Below are positions 34,044 to 45,191 of a DNA stretch of 49,002 bases, piece after piece (the stretch's first letter is position 1; each line of letters opens with the position of its first letter). Location of the stretch: NCBI RefSeq assembly GCF_010093135.1, contig NZ_PDWK01000016.1, positions 1 to 49,002 on the forward strand. The letters are read 5' to 3'. The DNA is from Pseudoxanthomonas taiwanensis (GTDB lineage: Bacteria; Pseudomonadota; Gammaproteobacteria; Xanthomonadales; Xanthomonadaceae). The position numbers and the translations under genes were made by a program. Under the pieces are notes generated by a model. It saw only the letters and a program-made list of their open reading frames with translations, was not told where the DNA came from and ran no database searches.

Positions 34044-34457
34044 CTATTCGCTGCCGCCCAGGTGCGCCGATTCCTCCAGCGCGGTCGCAAGCCAGCCGCG
34101 CACCGTCGCTTCGTGCCGGTTCTCGGCCGCAAGCGCGGCGGCGAAACGCTCGGCCAGCTCGTCCTGGCCGAAGCCCTCGATGAGCTGGATCAGCAGCTCC
34201 CACGAGGCCACGTCGATCAGCTCCGCCGACAGCAGCGTCTGCAGCGCCTGCGCCACCGTGGTGCGCGGATCGGACATCACCTGGAACAGGCCCATGCTCT
34301 GCACGCCGGTGGCGTCGGCCCACGGCGTCTGCGTGGTGGGATCGCCGCCGAGCTTCTCGATCGCATCGCTCAGCATGGCGAAATGCGCGGCCTCCTCGTC
34401 GCGGATCTCCTGCAGCGCCGCCAGCGTCATCCCCTTCGGCAGCGCGGTTTCCGAGGA
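34044..34457 (-). pseudogene. ferritin-like domain protein, 5' end missing
   Basis: The frame runs from the island edge (34,457) to a stop at 34,044. Recognisable parts are PKGMTLAALQEIRDEEAAHF, with an ExxH metal motif, LGGDPTTQTPWADATGV, TVAQALQTLLSAELIDVASW and AENRHEATVRGWL, with a second ExxH-like site. An ATG at 34,430 could start a 128-residue product, but homologues have about 25-60 more residues upstream, including the first half of the helical bundle. The lost part ends exactly where the GST sequence begins, so the gene was cut when the island formed. Confidence 0.75.
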
Positions 34458-34927
34458 CAGTCCAGATGCAGCTTCACCTGCGGGAAGACGAAGCCGGCCA
34501 GGGTGCGGTCGACCAGGGCCCGGGCGATGGGTCGGGCGAAGAACGGCATCGGCGCGTTGCGCAGCCGCCGCAGCACCAGGGTCAGGAACATCGGCGGCAT
34601 CGCCGAGCCCTCGGCGTAATGCAGCCAGTAGCGGTACCGCAGCCGTTCTCCGGCGGTGACCGGTTCCGGCGGCGGCGACAGCAAATGGCCGGTGTCGTAG
34701 CGCTCGACCAGGTACTCGATGATCGCCCCGGACTCGGCCAGCACCTGGTCCCCGTCCACCAGCACCGGGGCCTTGCCCAGGGGATGCACGGCGCGCAGCG
34801 CCGGCGGCGCCAGCAGGGTCTCCGGATCGCGCGCGTGGCGCACCACGTGGTACGGCAGCCCGAGCTCCTCCAGCAACCACAGCACGCGCTGGGAGCGGGA
34901 ATTCTCCAGGTGGTGGACGGTCAGCAT
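34458..34927 (-). pseudogene. glutathione S-transferase, 5' part (split gene)
   Basis: From the ATG at 34,927 (AGGAG upstream) about 156 codons of a GST: the thioredoxin-fold N-domain (TVHHLENSRSQRVLWLLEEL, then HPLGKAPVLVDGDQVLAESG and AIIEYLVERY) and the start of the helical domain (FPQVKLHLD). The reading frame then enters island DNA and stops ten codons later at 34,427. The rest of the gene is at 27,729-27,944. The fragment could give a truncated product but lacks the C-terminal helices. Confidence 0.9.
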
Positions 34928-35090
34928 CGGCGGCTCCTGTTTTCCGGGCAATCCTCGCACGGGCGCGTTTGCCGGCCCTTGCGGTCCCTGAACGGGCCCG
35001 GCGGTGCAGGGGCCTGCGCATGCCCGTCCGGCCGGATGGGCCGGATCCGGGGGCCCTGTGACGTGGCGCTCGAGCGCGGGCACCGGATGC

Positions 35091-35124
35091 GCCGGCCGGG
35101 TCGCCGCGTATGCGGCTCCTGCAG
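35091..35124. repeat. REP-like element
   Basis: The sequence GCCGGCCGGGTCGCCGCGTA and the following TGCGGCTCCTGCAG match the ends of the repeats at 40.7-41.0 kb. It lies in the 357-base gap between gst and the cold-shock gene, which otherwise holds only the cold-shock terminator and no gene. Confidence 0.6.
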
Positions 35125-35211
35125 CGGGCGTATCGATGGCGACGCGACGGATCCCAACCCGTCGTGGCGGGTGCGCCTGCACCGTTGCGGCATGAACGCG
35201 CGCCCCGAAAC

Positions 35212-35243
35212 GGAAAACGCCGGAGGCTTGCGCCCCCGGCGTT
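35212..35243 (-). terminator. rho-independent terminator of the cold-shock gene
   Basis: On the minus strand: a 12-bp stem (AACGCCGGGGGC / GCCTCCGGCGTT, one G-T pair) with a GCAA tetraloop, followed by TTTTCC. It lies 41 bases after the stop codon. Confidence 0.88.
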
Positions 35244-35284
35244 CCTGGTCTGCGATCCCGGCGCGAACCGGGAACGGCAGTCGG

Positions 35285-35494
35285 TTACAGCGCCTGGACC
35301 TGGTCGGCCTGCAGGCCCTTCTGGCCCTGCACGACGACGAAGGAGACCTTCTGGCCTTCCTGCAGCGACTTGAAGCCGGTGCCCTGGATCGAGCGGAAAT
35401 GCACGAACAGGTCGGCGCCGCTCTCCGGGGTGATGAAGCCGAAGCCCTTGGCGTCGTTGAACCACTTGACGGTACCGGTCTGACGATCGGACAT
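35285..35494 (-). CDS. cold-shock protein (CspA family)
   Basis: 69-residue single-domain RNA chaperone. RNP1 is KGFGFI and RNP2 is [26 protein letters not shown] and the final ADQVQAL are typical. A good ribosome-binding site (GAGGAG) precedes the ATG. It has a long leader, as is usual for regulated members, and its own terminator. Confidence 0.96.
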   Translation of the reverse strand: MSDRQTGTVKWFNDAKGFGFITPESGADLFVHFRSIQGTGFKSLQEGQKVSFVVVQGQKGLQADQVQAL

Positions 35495-35662
35495 GTTTGC
35501 TAACTCCTCAACGGATATATGGAAAAAACCTGCCGCGGGACATCCACGACGGGTACTGGTTGCAGGTGTTAGGCAAAGCGGAACGATGTAGCGCGATCGT
35601 CAGATCGACTGCATCAGGCCACGATTCACGGTGACCCATGCAAACACAGTGGACGCACTATA
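35495..35662 (-). promoter_or_regulatory. cold-shock gene leader and promoter
   Basis: A TATAGT -10 (35,657-35,662, minus strand) is followed by about 150 bases of leader before the start codon. The long untranslated leader resembles those that control translation of cspA-type messages at low temperature. No good -35 was seen. Confidence 0.5.
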
Positions 35663-35715
35663 CCCGTATTCGCGGGCAATAGCGAGCCGAACATGAACGG
35701 AACCGCCCGACCCGT

Positions 35716-36717
<1,002 letters not shown>

Positions 36718-36727
36718 GCGGGGACTC

Positions 36728-37231
36728 CTAGTGGCGCGGCGCCCCGGGCGCCGCCTCGGGGATCTCCGCGTCCGCCGGCACCAGCGTGGCCACGCCGTGG
36801 CCGCGCTCGGCCAGGTACTCCAGCCACTTGCCCAGGAAGGTGTTCATGCGCAGGCGGTGGCCGATCAGCTCGGCCGGCGGCGGCTACAGCCCGATCACGT
36901 ACTGCCCGCGGCGGCCCACGGAGCAGTGGGTGGCCTCCACCTGGCGGGCGTCGTTGTACAGGCGCAGGAAGGCCGACGGGTCCGGCTCGCCGGTGACCGG
37001 GTCGCGCAGGTCGTAGGTCAGGCGCAGCTCCAGCGTGTAGCGGTGGCGCTCCAGCACATCCAGACGCAGGTCCAGGCCGTCGCCCACCGAGGACACGTAC
37101 GAGCCGGTGCCCAGCCGCGCCGGCGCGAACAGCCGGGTCAGGCGGGCGTGGTTCTCCGCATACAGGGCCATGAGCCAGCCGAAGCGGCTCAGGCGCGGGA
37201 TACGGGTCAGGAGCGGTGCGGCCTGCTGCAT
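36728..37231 (-). pseudogene. DUF1249 protein with an in-frame amber stop
   Basis: The full frame from the ATG at 37,231 encodes 167 residues of the DUF1249 (YqiB-like) family: RLSRFGWLMALYAENHARL, SVGDGLDLRLDVLERHRYT, LRLTYDLRDPVTGEPDPSAF and DARQVEATHCSVGRR. TAG at codon 116 (36,884-36,886) interrupts it within [19 protein letters not shown], where homologues have Tyr (LYPPP). The frame continues normally for 50 codons to a true stop at 36,728. One base change (TAC to TAG) therefore separates a complete gene from this one. It may be a recent nonsense mutation or a base-call error. Confidence 0.88.
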
Positions 37232-37333
37232 GGCCCCGATGCTACACGCTGCGGCCGGCCGGCGGCAGGATTGACCGCCGCCGCCGATGCGCCCACCCTT
37301 GGGGAGTGCCCGCGCGCGCCCGGGGCGTCTGCT

Positions 37334-38194
37334 TCAGAACATCTCGCGCTGCAGGCCGAGGGTGGACAGCACCTTGCTCGAGATCTCCTCGATCGAGGTG
37401 TGCGTGGTGCTCAGCACCGGGATGCGCTCGTTGCGGAACATCGCCTCGGCCGCCGCCACCTCGCGCCGGCAGGTGTCCAGCCGCGCGTAACCCGAGTCCG
37501 GCCGCCGTTCGGCGCGGATCTGGTGCAGGCGCTCGGGGTCGATGGTCAGGCCGAACAGCTTGCGCCGGTACGGGCGCAGCCGCGCCGGCAGGCGTTCGCT
37601 TTCCAGGTCGGCGTCGGTCAGCGGATAGTTGGCCGCCTTGATGCCGTAGTGCAGCGCCAGGTACACGCAGGTGGGCGTCTTGCCCGCGCGCGACACGCCC
37701 ACCAGCACCACGTCGGCCTCGTCGTAGTTCGGCGCCACGCCGTCGTCGTGGGCCAGCGCGTAGTTCATCGCCTCGATGCGGCGGTGGTAGACCTCGAAAT
37801 CCACCATGCCGTGCGCCTGGCCGACGCGCGCCTGGCGCGGACGGTTCAGCTCGCGTTCGAGCGGCTCGATAAAGGGCGCGAACAGGTCCAGCAGCAGCGC
37901 CCCGCTCTCGGCCAGGATCGCGGCCTGCGCCGGGTCCACGCAGGAGTTGATGACGATTGGCCGGACCCCATATTTCTCGCCCGCCGCGCGGATGCGGGCG
38001 GCCGCGTCGCGGGCCTTTTCCAGGTCGTCCACGAACGCGATGCGGTCGGTGACGAAACGGAAACCGGTGAACTGGGTCAGCAGGCTGTGGCCGATGGTTT
38101 CGGCCGTGATACCGGTACCATCGGAAATGTAGAACACCGGCCGGATCGGGGGGGAGGTTTCGTTGCCTGCCGGCCCGGCGCTTGCGCTGTCCAT
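37334..38194 (-). CDS. ppsR: PEP synthase regulatory protein (kinase/pyrophosphorylase)
   Basis: 286-residue DUF299 protein that inactivates PEP synthase by ADP-dependent phosphorylation and reactivates it by phosphate-dependent removal. Visible features are [20 protein letters not shown] at the N-terminus, the P-loop-like [10 protein letters not shown] and the C-terminal IEEISSKVL. The ATG at 38,194 gives the usual length. It is divergent from ppsA, its target, with 116 bases between. Confidence 0.96.
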   Translation of the reverse strand: MDSASAGPAGNETSPPIRPVFYISDGTGITAETIGHSLLTQFTGFRFVTDRIAFVDDLEKARDAAARIRAAGEKYGVRPIVINSCVDPAQAAILAESGALLLDLFAPFIEPLERELNRPRQARVGQAHGMVDFEVYHRRIEAMNYALAHDDGVAPNYDEADVVLVGVSRAGKTPTCVYLALHYGIKAANYPLTDADLESERLPARLRPYRRKLFGLTIDPERLHQIRAERRPDSGYARLDTCRREVAAAEAMFRNERIPVLSTTHTSIEEISSKVLSTLGLQREMF

Positions 38195-38310
38195 GGAAAC
38201 CGTTTCCAGCTTGATATGCGGTAGACGCGCCGAGCATCATAACGCTTCCACTTTTTCGGGGCACGTCCGCCGTCCGCCCCGCGCGGCGACGGATCCATGG
38301 AGCATCTCTC

Positions 38311-40692
38311 TTGAACCAGAACATCCTGTGGTTGCATGAACTGCGCTTGTCCGATCTGGCTCGCGTCGGCGGCAAGAATTCCTCGCTGGGCGAGATGATC
38401 GGCAACCTTGCCGGGCTCGGCGTCTCCGTGCCCGGCGGCTTCGCCACCACGGCCGAGGCCTTCAAGGACTTCATCGCGCACAACGACCTGCACCAGCGCA
38501 TCTACGACCGCCTGGCCGCACTGGACGTCGAGGATGTCCCTGCCCTGACCGCCGCGGGCCGCGAGATCCGCGGCTGGGTGATCGACGCGCCGCTGCAGCC
38601 GTCGCTCGACAAGGACATCCGCGAGGCCTACGCGAAGCTGTGCGCCGACAACGGCGGCGGCGAGGTCGCGGTGGCGGTGCGTTCCTCGGCCACCGCCGAG
38701 GACCTGCCGGACGCCTCGTTCGCCGGCCAGCAGGAGACCTTCCTCAACGTCACCGGCGCCGACGACGTGGTGCGCAAGGTCAAGGAGGTCTTCGCCTCGC
38801 TGTACAACGACCGCGCCATCGCCTATCGCGTGCACCACGGCTTCAAGCACGAGGACGTGTTCCTCTCGGCCGGCGTGCAGCTGATGGTGCGCTCGGACGT
38901 GGGCGCCTCGGGCGTGATGTTCACCCTGGACACCGAGTCCGGCTTCCGCGACGTGGTGTTCATCACCTCCAGCTACGGCCTGGGCGAGATGGTCGTGCAG
39001 GGCGCGGTGAACCCGGACGAGTTCTACGTCTACAAGCCCACGCTCCGGGCCGGCAAGCAGGCCATCCTGCGCCGCACGCTCGGCGCCAAGGCCATCCGCA
39101 TGGTGCATTCCGACGTGCCGGGCGAGCGCGTGCGGATCGAGGACACCCCGGCCGAACTGCGCCGCGCGTTCTCGATCTCCGACGAGGACGTGCACGAGCT
39201 GGCCCGCCAGGCCCTGACCATCGAGCAGCACTACGGCCGCCCGATGGACATCGAATGGGCCAAGGACGGCGTCACCGGCAAGCTGTTCATCGTCCAGGCG
39301 CGCCCGGAGACGGTGAAGTCGCGTGCCAAGGCCACCCGGATCGAGCGCTACACGCTGGAGAAGCGCGGCAAGGTGCTCGCCGAGGGCCGTGCCATCGGCC
39401 AGAAGATCGGCACCGGCGTAGCCCGCGTGGTGCGCAGCCTCGACGACATGCACCGCGTGCAGCCCGGCGACGTGCTGGTCGCGGACATGACCGACCCCGA
39501 CTGGGAGCCGGTGATGAAGCGCTCGGCGGCGATCGTCACCAACCGCGGCGGCCGCACCTGCCACGCCGCGATCATCGCCCGCGAGCTGGGCGTGCCGGCC
39601 GTGGTCGGCACCGGCAACGCGCTCGACGCCATCCAGGACGGCCAGCCGGTCACGGTCAGCTGCGCCGAGGGCGACACCGGTTACATCTACGAGGGCACCC
39701 TGCCCTTCGAGTGCACCACCACCGACCTGACGGCGATGCCCGAGGCCCCGCTCAAGATCATGATGAACGTGGCCAACCCGGAGCGCGCCTTCGACTTCGG
39801 CCAGCTGCCCAACGCCGGCATCGGCCTGGCGCGCCTGGAGATGATCATCGCCAGCCACATCGGCGTGCATCCCAAGGCCCTGCTCGAGTACGACCGCCAG
39901 GATGCCGCCACGAAGAAGCTGATCGACGAAAAGATGGCCGGCTACGCCTCGCCGGTGGACTTCTACGTCGAGCGCCTGAAGGAAGGCATCGCCACCATCA
40001 CCGCCTCGGTCGCCCCGAACCCGGTGATCGTGCGCCTGTCGGACTTCAAGTCCAACGAGTACGCCAACCTGATCGGCGGCCGCAACTACGAGCCGCACGA
40101 GGAGAACCCGATGATCGGCTTCCGCGGCGCCAGCCGCTACGTCGATCCCTCGTTCGCCGACGCCTTCGCGCTCGAGTGCAAGGCCGTGCTTCGCGTGCGC
40201 AACGACATGGGCCTGACCAACCTGTGGGTCATGATCCCGTTCGTGCGCACCCTCGAGGAAGGCCGCAAGGTCATCGAGGTGCTGGCCAGGAACGGCCTGC
40301 GCCAGGGCGAGAACGGCCTGAAGATCATCATGATGTGCGAGGTGCCCTCGAACGCGCTGCTGGCCGAGGAGTTCCTCGAGATCTTCGACGGCTTCTCGAT
40401 CGGCTCCAACGACATGACCCAGCTGACCCTGGGCCTGGACCGCGACTCGTCCATCGTCGCCGGCCTGTTCGACGAGCGGAACCCGGCGGTCAAGAAGATG
40501 CTGTCCATGGCCATCAAGGCCGCCCGCGCCAAGGGCAAGTACGTCGGCATCTGCGGCCAGGGCCCGTCCGACCACCCGGACCTGGCCCAGTGGCTGATGG
40601 AACAAGGCATCGAGTCGGTCTCGCTCAACCCCGACACCGTGGTGGACACCTGGCTGCGCCTGGCCAAGCTGAAGGCCGCCAACGCCGCCTGA
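38311..40692 (+). CDS. ppsA: phosphoenolpyruvate synthase
   Basis: Makes PEP from pyruvate and ATP for gluconeogenesis. The 793-residue enzyme has the ATP-grasp N-domain ([39 protein letters not shown]), the phosphohistidine domain with catalytic His in [19 protein letters not shown], and the PEP/pyruvate barrel ([58 protein letters not shown]). The TTG at 38,311 is the start: GGAG lies eight bases upstream and the product begins [13 protein letters not shown] like its relatives. The nearby ATG at 38,296 is followed at once by a stop. Confidence 0.96.
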   Translation: MNQNILWLHELRLSDLARVGGKNSSLGEMIGNLAGLGVSVPGGFATTAEAFKDFIAHNDLHQRIYDRLAALDVEDVPALTAAGREIRGWVIDAPLQPSLDKDIREAYAKLCADNGGGEVAVAVRSSATAEDLPDASFAGQQETFLNVTGADDVVRKVKEVFASLYNDRAIAYRVHHGFKHEDVFLSAGVQLMVRSDVGASGVMFTLDTESGFRDVVFITSSYGLGEMVVQGAVNPDEFYVYKPTLRAGKQAILRRTLGAKAIRMVHSDVPGERVRIEDTPAELRRAFSISDEDVHELARQALTIEQHYGRPMDIEWAKDGVTGKLFIVQARPETVKSRAKATRIERYTLEKRGKVLAEGRAIGQKIGTGVARVVRSLDDMHRVQPGDVLVADMTDPDWEPVMKRSAAIVTNRGGRTCHAAIIARELGVPAVVGTGNALDAIQDGQPVTVSCAEGDTGYIYEGTLPFECTTTDLTAMPEAPLKIMMNVANPERAFDFGQLPNAGIGLARLEMIIASHIGVHPKALLEYDRQDAATKKLIDEKMAGYASPVDFYVERLKEGIATITASVAPNPVIVRLSDFKSNEYANLIGGRNYEPHEENPMIGFRGASRYVDPSFADAFALECKAVLRVRNDMGLTNLWVMIPFVRTLEEGRKVIEVLARNGLRQGENGLKIIMMCEVPSNALLAEEFLEIFDGFSIGSNDMTQLTLGLDRDSSIVAGLFDERNPAVKKMLSMAIKAARAKGKYVGICGQGPSDHPDLAQWLMEQGIESVSLNPDTVVDTWLRLAKLKAANAA

Positions 40693-40720
40693 GCGGCGGG
40701 CCAGGACACGGGCACCGGCT

Positions 40721-41122
40721 GCAGGAGCCGCGTCAGCGGCGACCCGACGGAGCCATCCGGAGCCGGCATCCAACGCGGCGCTTCCAGGGCAAGGCCCCGG
40801 CCAGGTGGCGGTTGACCGTCGCCCTGGATACGCCGGCCGGGTTGCCGCGTACGCGGCTCCTACAGAACACCATCAGCGGCGACCCGGGGGATCCGGAGCC
40901 GGCATGCAACGTGGCGCTTCTCAGGGCAAGGCCCCGGCCAGGTGGCGGTTGACCGTCGCCCTGGATCGCCGGCCGGGTCGCCGCGTACGCGGCTCCTGCA
41001 GAACAGCGCCCGTCGCTGTAGGAGCCGCGTCAGCGGCGACCCGACGGAGCCATCCGGAGCCGGCATCCAACGCGGCGCTTCAGGGCAAGGCCCCGGCCGC
41101 GTGGCGGTTGCACGCCGCCCAG
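40721..41122. repeat. three tandem REP-like units
   Basis: The 448 bases between ppsA and the EcsC gene hold three near-identical units (40,721-40,865; about 40,871-41,001; 41,016-41,122) at spacings of about 140 and 157 bases. Each has AGCGGCGACCCG..GAGCC, a CCGGAGCCGGCAT block, CAGGGCAAGGCCCCGGCC and GTGGCGGTTG. The first two end in an inverted CGCGTACGCGGCTCCT arm. They are extended palindromic repeats of the REP type with no coding content. Confidence 0.85.
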
Positions 41123-41140
41123 GACACCCGCAACCCGGCC

Positions 41141-41989
41141 TCAGCGCCCGGCGCGGGCGATGCGGGCGTAGGCCTCGCGCACCGCGTCGGCGCCGTGGCG
41201 GCGTTCCAGCCGACGCACGATGAAGTGCCCGCGCGCCACATCCTGGTAGTAGCCGGTGAACAGCGTGTTGAGCGTGGCGCCTGTGGTGGCACCGATCACC
41301 GGCACCGCCTGCGCGGCGAACTTCTCGGTCACCACCACGCCGAAACGGCCGGCCACCTTCTCCACCAGCCGTGCCAGCCACTTGCCCGCCTCGCGCGCTC
41401 CCAGGCCCAGGGTGAGGCCCTGCGCGCCGGCACCGCCAGCCAGCTCCGCCGAGAGGTGGCGGACCACGTCGGCGACGAAGCCGCGCGCCAGGTAGTAGCC
41501 GGTCTCGCTGGCATCGTCGCCCGGCGAGCGGCCGCCCAGCGCGAAGACTTCCAGGCAGGCCTGGCGGGTCTCCGGATCCTGCAGGTCGAAGCCCTCACTG
41601 CGGGCGACATCGGCCACCGCGCGCATCATGATCGTGGTCGAGACCGGCAGCTCCAGCAGCAGTGCGCCCAGGCCGAAGGCGCCACCCACCGCGCCGGCGC
41701 CGGCCGCGGCCAGCTTGTGCCAGCCCGTGGAGGCGGGCTTGCCGGGAGCGTTGTCCAGGCTCCACAGCGCCACCTGCACGGCCTTGTACAGCGCCGCCTC
41801 GGCGGCGGCGTGGATGCGCCGCGACACACCCTCCGGCAGACGGCTGACCGCGAACTCCAGCGGCGCGCCGGCCAGGTCGGCCATGCGCGCGGTCAGCGTC
41901 AGCGCCTCCAGCAGGGCGACGGCGCGTTGCAGATCGGCCCAGTCGCGCGGGGCGCGCGCCGGACCGTTGGCGGGAAGCGGCAGGCTCAT
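41141..41989 (-). CDS. EcsC family protein
   Basis: 282 residues of the EcsC/DUF family, with RDWADLQRAVALLEALTLTA, AAAGAGAVGGAFGLGALLLE, LPVSTTIMMRAVADVARSEG and IGATTGATLNTLFTGYYQDV. The Gly/Ala-rich hydrophobic parts suggest membrane association. Members are found in many bacteria; the EcsC function is not well defined. The C-terminus is close to the REP cluster. Confidence 0.88.
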   Translation of the reverse strand: MSLPLPANGPARAPRDWADLQRAVALLEALTLTARMADLAGAPLEFAVSRLPEGVSRRIHAAAEAALYKAVQVALWSLDNAPGKPASTGWHKLAAAGAGAVGGAFGLGALLLELPVSTTIMMRAVADVARSEGFDLQDPETRQACLEVFALGGRSPGDDASETGYYLARGFVADVVRHLSAELAGGAGAQGLTLGLGAREAGKWLARLVEKVAGRFGVVVTEKFAAQAVPVIGATTGATLNTLFTGYYQDVARGHFIVRRLERRHGADAVREAYARIARAGR

Positions 41990-42044
41990 GCCCGCATCCT
42001 AGCCGCCGCGGCCGCGGGGCGGAACGCACCCCTGCAGCGCCGGT

Positions 42045-42614
42045 TCAGGCGGAAGGCAGGCCGCCCAGCTCGCCCATGTAGCGGCGGTAGTGGCGTAGCT
42101 CGGCGATGGAGTCGTGGACGTCGGCCAGGGCGGTGTGCGCGCCCTGCTTCTGCACGCCGGCCAGCACCTGCGGCGCCCAGCGCCGGGCCAGTTCCTTGAT
42201 CGTGCTCACGTCCAGGTTGCGGTAGTGGAAGTACTGCTCCAGGCGCGGCATCAGCCGGTGCAGGAAGCGGCGGTCCTGGCAGATGGAGTTGCCGCACATC
42301 GGCGAGGCCTTGGCCGGCACCCACTGGTTGAGGAAGGCCACCGTGCGCGCCTCGGCCTGGGCCAGGGTCACGTCGCTCTCCAGCACCCGCTGCCACAGGC
42401 CGGAGCACCGGTGCTGGTTGCGGTTCCACTCGTCCATCGCCTCCAGGGTGGCCAGCGGATGGGCGATGGCCAGCGACGGGCCTTCGGCCAGCACTTCCAG
42501 GTTGGCGTCGGTCACCACGGTGGCGATCTCCAGGATGGAGTCGCGGTCCGTGTCCAGCCCCGTCATCTCCAGGTCGATCCAGATCAGACGGTCCTGTGCT
42601 GCGTTTTGGCCCAT
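42045..42614 (-). CDS. orn: oligoribonuclease
   Basis: 189-residue DEDDh 3'-5' exonuclease that degrades two- to five-base RNAs and pGpG, and so ends c-di-GMP signalling. Exo motifs are [24 protein letters not shown] and [11 protein letters not shown]. The ATG at 42,614 gives [12 protein letters not shown] as the N-terminus. Chemotaxis and c-di-GMP genes elsewhere would depend on it; the gene is normally essential in this group. Confidence 0.96.
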   Translation of the reverse strand: MGQNAAQDRLIWIDLEMTGLDTDRDSILEIATVVTDANLEVLAEGPSLAIAHPLATLEAMDEWNRNQHRCSGLWQRVLESDVTLAQAEARTVAFLNQWVPAKASPMCGNSICQDRRFLHRLMPRLEQYFHYRNLDVSTIKELARRWAPQVLAGVQKQGAHTALADVHDSIAELRHYRRYMGELGGLPSA

Positions 42615-42692
42615 TGCGAGTGTTCCGGTGTGCGCTTGTCTGCCGCGCGTGGGCTGGCATGATAGCGCAGCCCCCCGCGCGTACCGGAGCCG

Positions 42693-43148
42693 ATGAGTCC
42701 GTCCACCGACCACGCCGTGCTCACCGCGATGCTGGCGCCAGCGTTCTTCCTGACCGCCACCGCCTCGCTGCTGCTGTCGGCCAACAACCGGCTGGCGCGC
42801 ATCATCGACCGCACCCGCACCCTGCTGCGCGAGCTGGCCGAGCTGGACGACCCGGACCAGCGCGCCCTCTACGAGAAGCGGGTGGCGCTGCAGCGCCGGC
42901 GCAGCACCATCATCCTGCGCGCCGGCCAGCTGCTGTACGGGGCCATCACCTTCTTCGTCGCCACCAGCCTGGCCATCGCCTTGGACGCCTTCACCGGGCA
43001 CCGCCTCGGCGTCGTGCCGGTGTGGCTGGCCAGCGGCGGCGTGCTGTGCATGTTCTCGGCCAGCCTGCTGCTCGCCCGCGAATCCACCCTCGCGGTCACC
43101 GCGATCCAGGAGGAGATGGACCACCGGCCGCGGGCGCGCCGCGGCTGA
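42693..43148 (+). CDS. DUF2721 membrane protein
   Basis: 151 residues with three membrane helices (about residues 10-28, 74-97 and 104-124) and conserved [20 protein letters not shown] in the loop, typical of DUF2721. The function is unknown. It is divergent from orn. A short GC hairpin (CCGCGGC/GCCGCGG) separates its end from the next gene. Confidence 0.85.
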   Translation: MSPSTDHAVLTAMLAPAFFLTATASLLLSANNRLARIIDRTRTLLRELAELDDPDQRALYEKRVALQRRRSTIILRAGQLLYGAITFFVATSLAIALDAFTGHRLGVVPVWLASGGVLCMFSASLLLARESTLAVTAIQEEMDHRPRARRG

Positions 43149-43156
43149 GGCCGCGG

Positions 43157-44308
<1,152 letters not shown>

Positions 44309-44986
44309 TCAGCGCAGCAGGGCCAGCAGGGCCTCCGCGGCGGGCGCGGACGAAGCCGGGTTCTGGCCGGTGACCAGGCGGCCGTCGGTGACCACGTAGG
44401 GCTGGAAGTCGGCCGCCTTCGAGTACCGGCCGCCGTTTCCGCGCAGCATGGCCTCCACCGAGAACGGCACCACCGCGGTCAGGCCCACGGCTGCCTCCTC
44501 GCTGTCGCTGAAGGCGGTGACCTGGCGGCCCTGCACCAGCGGCGCACCGTCCGGCCGGCGCGCGCGGCGCAGTGCGGCCGGACCGTGGCAGACCGCGCCG
44601 ATGGGCTTGCCGGTGGCCTCGGCGCGCTCGATCAGCGCCACCGAGCGCGCGTCCTCGGCCAGGTCCCATAGCGGGCCGTGGCCGCCCGGGTAGAACAGCG
44701 CGTCGAAGTCGTCCATGGACACCTCGGCCAGGGGCCGGGTGGCGGCCAGCGCGGCCATGGCCCGGGCGTCGGCCTGGAACCGGCGGGTGTCCTCCGTCTG
44801 CGCCTCCGGCGCGCCGCTGCGCGGGTCCAGCGGCGGCTGGCCGCCCCTGGGCGAGGCCAGCACGATCTCCGCCCCGGCGTCACGGAAGCGCCAGTACGGC
44901 GCGGCCAGCTCCTCCAGCCAGAAGCCGGTCTTCTCGCCGGTCTCGCCCAGGCGGTCGTGGGAAGTCAGCACCATGAGGATCTTCAT
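44309..44986 (-). CDS. DJ-1/PfpI-family (Hsp31-like) protein
   Basis: 225 residues. The nucleophile elbow is [10 protein letters not shown] (Cys), with [15 protein letters not shown] before it and the Hsp31-like [14 protein letters not shown] near the N-terminus. The family contains deglycases/chaperones such as Hsp31 and YhbO; the exact reaction here is unknown. GGAGAG lies eight bases before the ATG. The region 44,987-45,191 upstream is an AT-rich promoter-like stretch around 45,090-45,130 with no clear hexamers. Confidence 0.9.
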   Translation of the reverse strand: MKILMVLTSHDRLGETGEKTGFWLEELAAPYWRFRDAGAEIVLASPRGGQPPLDPRSGAPEAQTEDTRRFQADARAMAALAATRPLAEVSMDDFDALFYPGGHGPLWDLAEDARSVALIERAEATGKPIGAVCHGPAALRRARRPDGAPLVQGRQVTAFSDSEEAAVGLTAVVPFSVEAMLRGNGGRYSKAADFQPYVVTDGRLVTGQNPASSAPAAEALLALLR

Positions 44987-45191
44987 GCCGTGCACTCTCC
45001 TGTCGGGGAAGGAAGGCGGGCCGTGGCCGGCCCGCGTGCCATCAGCTTGCCGCATGGCGGCGTGGCGGGCATCCGCCCGCCGCCACCGTGCGCCAGATAA
45101 TAAACACTCGGAAATTCAAATTGTTGCGCGCCAATCCTGAAGCGCATTCACAGGCGCGCGCCGGATGCCGGGGGCGCCCCGCCCGCCCGGA

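Larger units (their letters stand above)
27945..34457. mobile_element. 6.5-kb accessory island inserted in gst
   Basis: The block is bounded on both sides by halves of one GST gene. The left half resumes at TGGATGGAGCAG and the right half stops at CTGGACTG (minus strand), so the original CTGGACTGGATGGAG was opened with at most a two-base overlap (CA at 27943-27944 and 34458-34459). No integrase, transposase or long terminal repeat is present. Only TCCT at the inner left and AGGA at the inner right are inverted, which may be chance. The block holds a microcin-type secretion locus plus a DUF421 neighbourhood and a truncated ferritin-like gene. Confidence 0.8.

Noticed and set aside
27945-34457. 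Terminal inverted repeats TCCT/AGGA at the island ends
   Set aside because: Four bases are expected by chance, and no transposase or longer repeat supports them.
36884-36886. Amber recoding (selenocysteine or pyrrolysine type)
   Set aside because: The codon is TAG at a Tyr position in a bacterium with no sign of amber suppression; mutation or base error is simpler.
38077-40773. 898-codon open frame on the minus strand over ppsA
   Set aside because: Antisense frame of PEP synthase, rich in Val/Gly/His/Asp repeats and without a known fold.
40721-41122. CRISPR array
   Set aside because: The units are about 140 bases long, vary inside and have palindromic arms; there are no short repeats with unique spacers and no cas genes.
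45090-45135. Promoter for the DJ-1-like gene
   Set aside because: The region is AT-rich with TTGAAT and TATTAT on the minus strand, but only 11 bases separate them, too few for a sigma-70 promoter.
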